Positions 49,658 through 54,819 of a DNA stretch of 54,819 nucleotides are shown here, piece after piece. Source of the stretch: Achromobacter ruhlandii (GTDB taxonomy: Bacteria; Pseudomonadota; Gammaproteobacteria; Burkholderiales; Burkholderiaceae_B); the NCBI RefSeq assembly GCF_902859695.1, contig NZ_CADIJL010000038.1, positions 1 to 54,819 of the forward strand. The letters run 5' to 3'. Position 1 is the stretch's first letter; every line of letters starts with the position of its first letter. The position numbers and the translations under genes are program-made. The notes beneath the pieces are model-generated. The model ran no database searches and was not told where the DNA came from. It saw nothing but the letters and a program-made list of their open reading frames with translations.

Positions 49658-49972
49658 GTGAACAGTCCCGCCATGCAAGCCATGATGTACGACGCCCATC
49701 GCAAGAGCGTCGGCGTGGCCTACCTCCTGTGGTTCTTCCTCGGCAGCCTGGGCGGACACCGTTTCTACACCGGCAAGACCGGCTCGGCCATCGCCATGCT
49801 CATCCTCACGGCTCTCGGCTTCGCCTTCAGCGCCGTCGGCTTGGGCTTTGCGCTGCTGTCGTCGGTGGGCATCTGGGCAATCATCGACGCTTTCCTGATT
49901 CCCGGTTGGATCCGCAATGCCAACATGCTGCTGGCGGCAACGCTGTCGTCCGGGAACTCGCCCCTGCCCTGA
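49658..49972 (+). CDS. TM2-domain membrane protein
   Basis: A 104-residue protein with the TM2 fold: a short N-terminal part with KSVGVAYLLWFFLGSLGGHR, then FYTGKTGSAIAMLILTALGF and WAIIDAFLIPGWIRNAN. Two helices with a charged turn are typical. The function is unknown. The start is GTG 49658, five bases after GGAG; the longer open frame to the left belongs to a shadow of the HD-domain gene. Confidence 0.88.
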   Translation: MNSPAMQAMMYDAHRKSVGVAYLLWFFLGSLGGHRFYTGKTGSAIAMLILTALGFAFSAVGLGFALLSSVGIWAIIDAFLIPGWIRNANMLLAATLSSGNSPLP

Positions 49973-49989
49973 AACGTGCGCGGCCCGAG

Positions 49990-50268
49990 TCACTTCCGAC
50001 GGCCACGCTCGTCCTTGTCGTACTTGCGCCAGTAGGCGAACTCTTCCTCGTGGACCTCCAGATCCAACTCGGAAACACGCAGCTGCAGCCGCTCCTGTAC
50101 ATCGGCAACCGCGCGGTTGTAGATGGTCGGCCCGATTTCCTCAAGAATGAATCCCAGCAACGCCCCCGCCGTGATGTTGCCGATCGGTTCTTCCATGTGC
50201 TGATCGAAATACCGGCGCAGGGAAGCGATGGCGGTATCGCGTACGTCTCGCTCCAGTTCGATGGCCAT
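49990..50268 (-). CDS. DUF2164 family protein
   Basis: A 92-residue acidic protein starting MAIELERDVRDTAIASLRRY, with FDQHMEEPIGNITAGALLGF and ILEEIGPTIYNRAVADVQER, matching DUF2164. The function is unknown. It converges on the TM2 gene with a 17-bp gap. Confidence 0.85.
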   Translation of the reverse strand: MAIELERDVRDTAIASLRRYFDQHMEEPIGNITAGALLGFILEEIGPTIYNRAVADVQERLQLRVSELDLEVHEEEFAYWRKYDKDERGRRK

Positions 50269-50386
50269 GTGGCGTCCTCACGTTTCAGTGGGGCCGCGCG
50301 GCCAGGAACAGGGCAGGCCCCGCCGCGCAGGCGTCGATAGTCATAGTGCCACACCCCCAACCCTTGTGACGACGGGTTACACGCCG

Positions 50387-50596
50387 CTATTGCCGGAACC
50401 ACCCCGCGCGCTCGCCGCGCGTGGCATGGATGTAGTCCCACTCGGCCGCGCAGGTCGAGCACACGAACGCTTCCTGCCGGGCCCGCCCTTTCACTACCGC
50501 CAGGCTGCGAACGTCTCCCAGGCTGATAAGACGGGCATGCCCTTGCGCGCCGGCTTGGCCCTGCACGATGTCTCTGCACTCATCGCAATCGTTCAT
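50387..50596 (-). CDS. Small Cys-rich (zinc-ribbon-like) protein
   Basis: A 69-residue protein with two C-x2-C pairs, CDEC at residues 4-7 and CSTC at about 46-49, a likely zinc-binding pair of knuckles. The end AAEWDYIHATRGERAGWFRQ is rich in aromatic residues. I do not know the family. GGTGAG lies seven bases before ATG 50596. The upstream region is AT-rich with an inverted repeat. Confidence 0.65.
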   Translation of the reverse strand: MNDCDECRDIVQGQAGAQGHARLISLGDVRSLAVVKGRARQEAFVCSTCAAEWDYIHATRGERAGWFRQ

Positions 50597-50607
50597 CGCT
50601 TCTCACC

Positions 50608-50644
50608 TTTCATTTTTCTTTCAGTAAAATCCTACAAAATGAAA
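50608..50644. repeat. AT-rich inverted repeat upstream of the Cys-rich gene
   Basis: TTTCATTTT (50608-50616) and AAAATGAAA (50636-50644) form a perfect 9-bp inverted repeat around 19 bp. It lies just upstream of the Cys-rich gene and could be an operator or part of its promoter. It borders the prophage debris. Confidence 0.5.
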
Positions 50645-50666
50645 AGAGCCGAAGTTTCATGAATTC

Positions 50667-51012
50667 TCACGGAACGATGACGTCCATCACGTCCAATATG
50701 ACGGATACCGGCAGGCGCGGAAATTTCTGTCGAAAGGATTTGAGTCGGTTTACCGCGCGGGCGGGGCGGCGGTGTATCCGGCGGACCTGGCGATTACTCG
50801 ACGGCGGATCAGGCTCCTTCGTCATCGGCTCGCCGTCGGGCCCAACGCAGAACACGCGTCCCTGCAGGTGTTCGGAATACAGTCGTTCGTAAAGCTCGGG
50901 ACTGACCTCGACACCATCGTCCGGCCAACCCTGGGGGCTGGCCTCGTACACGTCACGCAAGCTGTCCGGATAGAACGCCAACCGGCTGGGCGAGAAAATG
51001 ATAGGTGGTCAT
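50667..51012 (-). pseudogene. Tail-fibre-assembly-like phage protein, frameshifted remnant
   Basis: The frame from 50981 reads MAFYPDSLRDVYEASPQGWP, then GVEVSPELYERLYSEHLQGR and VCVGPDGEPMTKEPDPPSS, close to phage tail fibre assembly (Tfa) proteins up to their usual PDGxP-DPPPP point. Upstream the same frame continues as IIFSPSRL, the family's normal N-terminus, but the ATG at 51012 (MTT) is out of frame by one base. The tail after DPPSS is a basic stretch unlike the family and may be a second shift. I judge it a degraded prophage gene; a TTG start at 50981 could still give 104 residues. Confidence 0.6.
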
Positions 51013-51056
51013 CAGTATCCCCAGGCTTCCCCGTAGATCAACGAGGCCCTATCAGC

Positions 51057-51173
51057 AGGGGCAACACGGTGCGTCGCGCGTACAACCACGCCGAGTATCT
51101 GGACGAGCGCCGGCAATTGATGCAGTGGTGGTCGGATTATCTCGATCGCTGCGCAGTCAACGCGGAAAATTGA
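51057..51173 (+). pseudogene. Phage integrase C-terminal remnant
   Basis: The last 38 codons before TGA 51173 read RGNTVRRAYNHAEYLDERRQ, then LMQWWSDYLDRCAVNAEN. This is the end of P4-type tyrosine recombinases (A-Y-N-R-A-x-Y-L-x-E-R-R-x-M-M-Q-x-W-A-D-Y-L), just after the catalytic Tyr, which is not present here. Nothing recognisable of the integrase precedes it. Its position 188 bp from a tRNA gene fits an integration site. It cannot be active. Confidence 0.75.
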
Positions 51174-51183
51174 AGGCCAAGGG

Positions 51184-51226
51184 GCCTACCCTTATTATTT
51201 TTGGCCCTACCTCATGCCTACCCTTA
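51184..51226. repeat. Direct repeats GCCTACCCTTA
   Basis: GCCTACCCTTA occurs at 51184-51194 and 51216-51226, with a partial copy between (GCCCTACCTCA). They lie between the integrase remnant and the tRNA gene, where integrase arm-type sites are expected. Confidence 0.55.
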
Positions 51227-51232
51227 AATCGC

Positions 51233-51272
51233 TTGGCGCTACTTGGCAGCACTTAGCAGCACTTGGCCGCGC
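51233..51272. repeat. Four tandem 10-bp repeats next to tRNA-Val
   Basis: TTGGCGCTAC, TTGGCAGCAC, TTAGCAGCAC and TTGGCCGCGC follow one another without gaps. The 10-bp period puts each copy on the same face of the DNA. The place, between an integrase remnant and its likely tRNA target, suggests protein-binding sites of the attachment region. Confidence 0.65.
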
Positions 51273-51274
51273 AC

Positions 51275-51313
51275 AAAGCAAAAAGCCGCGAAGTCAAAGA
51301 CTGTCGCGGCTTT
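51275..51313 (-). terminator. Terminator of tRNA-Val
   Basis: Arms CGCGGCTTT and AAAGCCGCG (51282-51290 and 51305-51313) form a 9-bp stem with a 14-nt loop. On the minus strand it ends in TTTTTGCTTTG. It is 49 bp after the tRNA 3' end. Confidence 0.75.
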
Positions 51314-51361
51314 CGGGGTGGTGCTTGACTAGCTCTATCAAACACTCACTTTGCAGGAATT

Positions 51362-51438
51362 TGGTAGGCGGTATTGGAATCGAACCAACGACCTCCACGA
51401 TGTCAACGTGGCGCTCTAACCAGCTGAGCTAACCGCCT
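51362..51438 (-). tRNA. tRNA-Val (anticodon GAC)
   Basis: The minus strand from 51438 folds as a complete tRNA. The acceptor stem AGGCGGT pairs with ACCGCCT, the D arm is GCTC-AGCTGGTTA-GAGC, and the anticodon stem CCACG/CGTGG holds the loop TTGACAT (anticodon GAC, reading GUC valine codons). The T arm is GTTGG-TTCGATT-CCAAT, followed by discriminator A and an encoded CCA (51364-51362). It has a near-consensus promoter upstream and a terminator downstream. Its 3' end faces the prophage debris, as expected for an integrase target. Confidence 0.97.
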
Positions 51439-51451
51439 GCAAAGAAGAAGA

Positions 51452-51480
51452 ATTATATAGTGCTTTTTTAAACTATGCAA
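51452..51480 (-). promoter_or_regulatory. Sigma-70 promoter of tRNA-Val
   Basis: On the minus strand TTGCAT (51480-51475) and TATAAT (51457-51452) are separated by exactly 17 bp. The predicted start is about seven bases before the tRNA 5' end. Confidence 0.85.
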
Positions 51481-51639
51481 ATCGTCTTCTCAGATTTTTT
51501 GCTGTTTTCATTGCGCTTCGGATGTGGCGTGAATTGCTTGGCATATACCTGCCACACTCTTCGACTCGAACATTCCTCAACACAACGGCTGGTTTGGTTT
51601 TTTCAACCGCTCCCGCCGGCACCGCACTACTTTTTCCTT

Positions 51640-52293
51640 CTATTTCTTCGCGTCTGCGGCATGCACCGCAGCAACGAAGAACGAGATTCTATCAGAACTT
51701 TTTATTCCTTGCTCGACCTCGACGCCACTGCTCACATCGACCGCCCAGGGACGCACGGATTGCACGGCGGCGGCGACGTTGTCGGGGTTCAGCCCCCCGG
51801 AGAGAATCAACGGCCGCGACACCGGATCGGCCTTCACGTCCGCCAGCAAGGCGTGATCGAAGCCATGGCCGCTGCCGCCGAAACCGGCGCTGTAGCTGTC
51901 GAACAGCCAGCCGGCGGCCTCGCCAAAGGCGCGGCAATAAGTGGCCAGGCCTTCCGCCGTTTCCAGGCCGGGCGCGCCAGCGCGGAAGGCGCGCAGGTAG
52001 CGATGGCCGTGGCGCGCGCAGTCCTGCGGGGTTTCATCGCCATGGAACTGCAGCAGTTCGGGGCCGACCTCGTCCAGCACTGCCCGCACCTCGTCCGGCG
52101 ACGGATTCACGAACAATGCCACCACGTCGACGAATGCCGGCACAACGCGGCGCAATTGCGCGGCGCGGGTCGGCGTGACGTAGCGCTTGCTCTTGGGGTA
52201 GAAGACGAAACCGATCGCATCGACGCCGGCCGCAACGGCGGCGTCGATGTCTTCTTCGCGGGTCAGGCCGCAGATCTTGATGCGTGTGCGCAT
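51640..52293 (-). CDS. trpF: Phosphoribosylanthranilate isomerase
   Basis: A 217-residue TIM-barrel enzyme that isomerises phosphoribosylanthranilate in tryptophan synthesis. Catalytic Cys8 is in IKICGLTREED and the catalytic Asp in WAVDVSSGVE. Phosphate-binding GGLNPDNVAAA and GDETP are also present. The length is normal. It is the last gene of the truA / TRAP receptor / trpF run; trpB and trpA, which usually follow in relatives, are replaced here by tRNA-Val and phage debris. Confidence 0.96.
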   Translation of the reverse strand: MRTRIKICGLTREEDIDAAVAAGVDAIGFVFYPKSKRYVTPTRAAQLRRVVPAFVDVVALFVNPSPDEVRAVLDEVGPELLQFHGDETPQDCARHGHRYLRAFRAGAPGLETAEGLATYCRAFGEAAGWLFDSYSAGFGGSGHGFDHALLADVKADPVSRPLILSGGLNPDNVAAAVQSVRPWAVDVSSGVEVEQGIKSSDRISFFVAAVHAADAKK

Positions 52294-52376
52294 GGCGTTG
52301 ATTGCTTGCGTCGCGCGGCGCGACGAATGTGACCAGTATAAGGGGAGCCTTGCCGGCGCGCCGGCGGGGCGCGGAC

Positions 52377-53471
52377 TCAGGCGCCGGGTTGACCGACTGT
52401 CGCCATGAAGGAATCGAAACTGCCTTCGGCCACACGGAACCAGGGGATTTCCTTGTCACGGAAGGCCTTCATGCTCTCGTACAACTTCTTGAACATCGGA
52501 TCCTTGGCGGCGAGTTCCTGGTACAGCTTGAGCGCCGCCTCGTGAGCGGCCTGCAGCATCGGCCGCGGAAACGCCTTGAGCTGCGCGCCGCGCTGCACCA
52601 GCCGGCGCAGGGCGTCGGGATTGCCGGCGTCATACTTGGCGATCATGTTGGCGGTGGCCATCCGGCTCGCCAATTCCAGCGCCGCCTGATAGGACTTGGG
52701 CAGTTCGTCGTGCGCCTGCTGGTTCACGTAGAGTGACAACTGCAGCGTGCCCGCCCACCAGCCGGGAAAGTAGTAGTTACGCGCGACCTTGTACAAGGCC
52801 AGGTTTTCGTCATCATGCGGGCCGATCCAGGCCACGGCGTCGACGCCGCCCTGCTCCAGCGCCGCATAGGTGTCGGCGATGGGCAGGTCGACGGGCGCGG
52901 CGCCCATGCGGGCCAGCACCTGGCGCGCGAAGCCGCCGGCCTTGATCTTCAGGCCGCGCAGGTCGTCCACGGTCTTGACCTCGCCGCGGAACCAGCCGCC
53001 CATCTGCGCGCCCGTGAGGCCACAGGGGAAGTTCAGGATGTTGTACTTGCCGAACAGCACGCGCGTCAGCGCCAGGCCTTCGCCCTGCAGCATCCAGGCG
53101 TTCATCTGCCGCGTGTTCAGCCCGAACGGCACGCCCGCGTCAAAGCACAGCGCGGGGTCGGTATCGAAAAAGCGGGTCGAAGCCGTGTGGCCGCAATCGA
53201 CGATGCGATGCTGCACGGCGTCCAGCACCTCGCCGGCATCCACCAGGTCGCCGGCCGAGAAGATCTCGATGCGGAACTTGCCGTCGGTGACATCGCTGAC
53301 ATAACGTGCCACGTCCTCGGCGCCGGCGAACAGGGTCGGCGACTCATTGGGAAAACTGGAAGCCAGCCGCCAGGACACAGTCGGCGCTTCCTGCGCATAG
53401 GCGGGCGCGGCGATCGCGGCGCCGGCGGCGGCGCCCAGGGCGGTTCGTTTCAAAAACGCGCGGCGTTGCAT
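52377..53471 (-). CDS. TRAP transporter substrate-binding protein, TakP-like, Tat-exported
   Basis: A 364-residue periplasmic receptor with a twin-arginine signal (MQRRAFLKRTALGAAAGAAI, cleavage after AYAQ). The mature part has WRLASSFPNESPTLFAGAED, the Arg segment GLKIKAGGFARQVLARMGA, DAVAWIGPHDDENLALYKVA and GWWAGTLQLSLYVNQQ, the pattern of TakP-type receptors for alpha-keto acids. ATG 53471 follows GGAGG by eight bases; an earlier in-frame ATG lacks a site. No DctQ/DctM genes are adjacent. It sits between truA and trpF, which are neighbours in related genomes as far as I recall. Confidence 0.92.
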   Translation of the reverse strand: MQRRAFLKRTALGAAAGAAIAAPAYAQEAPTVSWRLASSFPNESPTLFAGAEDVARYVSDVTDGKFRIEIFSAGDLVDAGEVLDAVQHRIVDCGHTASTRFFDTDPALCFDAGVPFGLNTRQMNAWMLQGEGLALTRVLFGKYNILNFPCGLTGAQMGGWFRGEVKTVDDLRGLKIKAGGFARQVLARMGAAPVDLPIADTYAALEQGGVDAVAWIGPHDDENLALYKVARNYYFPGWWAGTLQLSLYVNQQAHDELPKSYQAALELASRMATANMIAKYDAGNPDALRRLVQRGAQLKAFPRPMLQAAHEAALKLYQELAAKDPMFKKLYESMKAFRDKEIPWFRVAEGSFDSFMATVGQPGA

Positions 53472-53507
53472 GAGACAGGCCTCCATTGGGCGCCGGCAGG
53501 CGTCCGG

Positions 53508-54329
53508 CTAGGACGGGTTGCCCGGCGGCTGGGTGAATGGCGACAACAGCAACGCGCCGCCGTCCAGCTGGTCCAGGCCGAACTCGTCCGGATAGTCGAT
53601 GGCCGACAGATACAGGCCGTCGGGAGAAAACGTCGGCGCGCCGCGCTTGCGGTCGCGCCAGGACAGCAGTTGCGCCATCCAGTCCACCGGTTCGCGGCCC
53701 TGCCCGATCTGCAGCAGCGCCCCCATGATATTGCGCACCATGTGATGCAGGAAGGCATTGGCGCGCAGCGTGAACACCAGGAACGGCCCCCGCTCTTCGA
53801 TGTCGAGCCGGTGCATGATGCGCACCGGGTGCCTGGCCTGGCACTGCGAGGAGCGGAAGCTGGAGAAATCGTGTTCGCCCAGCAAGGCGCCCGCCGCCGC
53901 GCGCATGGCCGCGACATCCAGGGGTTGGTGGCACCAGCCGGCGCGGCCGGCCCACAGCGCGGGACGCACGCGGCCGCGCCACAGGAGGTAAACGTAGGTG
54001 CGGGCCCGGGCGGAAAACCGGGCATGGAAATCGTCCGGCACCGCCTGGGCCCAGTGCACGGAAATGCTGGGAGGCAGGAATGCGTTCACGCCCCGCACCC
54101 ACGATTCCAGGCGCCGATCCAATACCGTGTCCAGGTGGATCACCTGCATCGCGCCATGCACGCCGGTGTCGGTGCGGCCGGCGCAGACCGTGGCAACCGG
54201 ATCGGCCACGCCACAGAACCGCGCCAGCGCGGCTTCCAGGGTGTCCTGCACCGTCTGCCGGTGCGGCTGGGTCTGCCAGCCCTGCCAGGCGGAGCCGTCG
54301 TATGCCAGCCCCAATGCAACTCTGGACAT
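53508..54329 (-). CDS. truA: tRNA pseudouridine(38-40) synthase TruA
   Basis: A 273-residue enzyme that makes pseudouridine at tRNA positions 38-40. The catalytic Asp is Asp54 in CAGRTDTGVHG. Other family segments are LGLAYDGSAWQGWQTQPHRQ, FHARFSARARTYVYLLW, FSSFRSSQCQ and FLHHMVRNIMGALLQIG. The length is normal. It begins three bases after the fimV stop, so the two are cotranscribed. Confidence 0.96.
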   Translation of the reverse strand: MSRVALGLAYDGSAWQGWQTQPHRQTVQDTLEAALARFCGVADPVATVCAGRTDTGVHGAMQVIHLDTVLDRRLESWVRGVNAFLPPSISVHWAQAVPDDFHARFSARARTYVYLLWRGRVRPALWAGRAGWCHQPLDVAAMRAAAGALLGEHDFSSFRSSQCQARHPVRIMHRLDIEERGPFLVFTLRANAFLHHMVRNIMGALLQIGQGREPVDWMAQLLSWRDRKRGAPTFSPDGLYLSAIDYPDEFGLDQLDGGALLLSPFTQPPGNPS

Positions 54330-54332
54330 CGT

Positions 54333-54818
54333 TCAGATCCGGGAAGAACTGCCCGCCGGGCGCGGTTCGTCCGTGGGCGGTTCGTCCAGGTCGAGGCTGA
54401 TGGAGTCGAGCTTGCGGTTCAGCGCCGCCGTATCCAGCGCCGGTTCGTTGTAGGCATAGGTTTCCTCGTCGTCGTCGCCGCGGCGGGCGCCCGCGCGCCG
54501 CAACACCCAGGCGATGGCGAAAGCGATCAGCGCCAGCACGGCGGTCACGATAACGAGCAGGTTGTCGGCCAACCAGGCCGGCATCGAAGAAGTCAAATCC
54601 TTATCCTTGTTGTTGCTCGCCGCCGTATCCGCGGCGGCCTTGTCTTGTTGCGTGGCGGCGGTCGATGCGCGGGCGGGGCCTGTCGCGCCGGCGGCGCCCG
54701 GCGCGCCGGCTGCCCCGGGGATTCCTGCGCCGCCTGGCGTACCGGCAACGCCGGGAGCGCCCGCTGCGCCTGTGGAGCCGGCCGCGCCCGCGGCACCCGC
54801 TGCGCCCGTCGATCCGGT
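54333..54818 (-). CDS. fimV: FimV-family protein, C-terminal part with collagen-like repeat
   Basis: The 3' 161 codons of a gene that runs off the right edge. The visible N-terminal part is an unbroken Gly-X-Y run of 16 triplets (54818-54674, for example GAPGVAGTPGGAGIPGAAG), followed by a polar linker (TAATQQDKAAADTAASNNKD). One transmembrane helix comes next (LADNLLVIVTAVLALIAFAI), then a charged cytoplasmic tail ending in the FimV C-terminal motif ALNRKLDSISLDLDEPP. FimV/HubP proteins organise the cell pole and pili or twitching. A collagen-like segment here is not something I know from FimV. The peptidoglycan-binding LysM end lies outside the window. Confidence 0.8.
   Translation of the reverse strand, partial: TGSTGAAGAAGAAGSTGAAGAPGVAGTPGGAGIPGAAGAPGAAGATGPARASTAATQQDKAAADTAASNNKDKDLTSSMPAWLADNLLVIVTAVLALIAFAIAWVLRRAGARRGDDDEETYAYNEPALDTAALNRKLDSISLDLDEPPTDEPRPAGSSSRI
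54674..54818 (-). repeat. Collagen-like Gly-X-Y coding repeat in fimV
   Basis: Sixteen consecutive codon triplets have Gly in the same position, with Ala, Pro, Ser, Thr or Val at the others. Codons vary (GGC, GGA, GGT, GGG), so it is a protein-level repeat and not a simple DNA tandem repeat. It continues off the window edge. Confidence 0.8.
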
Positions 54819-54819
54819 C

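Noticed and set aside
54593..54796. Pro/Arg-rich 67-codon frame at the right edge
   Set aside because: It is an alternative frame of the collagen-like region of fimV; the fimV frame continues to the window edge and connects to a recognised C-terminus.
1..54819. CRISPR array, rRNA operon, intact transposase or toxin-antitoxin locus
   Set aside because: I looked for regular spaced repeats, rRNA-like sequence, transposase motifs and paired small genes and found none beyond the prophage debris listed.

Overview
The window looks like a chromosome segment of a GC-rich betaproteobacterium of the family Alcaligenaceae, most likely Achromobacter or a close Bordetella relative. The evidence is the mature azurin sequence, a Bug-type tricarboxylate receptor beside a PrpF-like gene, the gene order gshB / EIIA-Man / ptsH / ptsI, and fimV-truA-trpF. 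Genus is an inference; no database was searched. I saw no rRNA, CRISPR array or intact insertion sequence.

Layout. 1-4.5 kb: the end of a PepSY-type protein, a ferric-reductase-like flavocytochrome, a lipoprotein sugar dehydrogenase, azurin and a divergent SDR. 4.6-9.8 kb: a DUF1800/DUF1501 pair facing a prpF-like/bug operon, with a divergent LysR gene. 10.7-13.5 kb: a GNAT gene, then a secreted repeat protein, ECF sigma factor and anti-sigma factor behind an ECF-like promoter, then a 471-nt intergenic stretch with a strong hairpin and a 34-nt inverted repeat. 13.5-15.1 kb: a GntR gene and two genes that both lose their 5' ends at one point, a small biotin carrier and ammonium transporter amt. 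15.3-22.8 kb: core genes on the minus strand (ptsI, ptsH, EIIA-Man, gshB, infC, thrS, rmlD). thrS has a long leader with a candidate Thr-rich leader peptide.

23.1-27.4 kb: an orphan LuxR-type response regulator, hemN, a small unknown gene and a GT39 membrane glycosyltransferase. 27.7-40.8 kb: a long plus-strand catabolic and transport cluster: FadR-type regulator, ThDP enzyme, M20 amidohydrolase, aldehyde dehydrogenase, Dpp/Opp-type ABC importer, cupin, acetylpolyamine-amidohydrolase-like deacetylase and DMT transporter. It reads as import and breakdown of an amide-linked amino compound. 40.8-47.7 kb: a LacI-type regulator, a perfect TGTTAGCGCTAACA operator, a TRAP transporter, a sugar-acid dehydratase and an esterase-like hydrolase, a sugar-acid utilisation module.

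47.8-50.6 kb: small genes (DUF454, an unknown 69-aa protein, a PhnZ-like HD-domain oxygenase, TM2, DUF2164, a Cys-rich protein). 50.6-51.4 kb: prophage debris (tail-fibre-assembly-like fragment, integrase C-terminus, phased 10-bp repeats) next to tRNA-Val(GAC). 51.6-54.8 kb: trpF, a TakP-like TRAP receptor, truA, and the 3' end of fimV carrying a collagen-like Gly-X-Y run.

The most useful leads are the double truncation at about 14,465, the thrS leader, the collagen-like run in FimV, an SDR without its catalytic triad, and the 28-41 kb cluster of unknown substrate.
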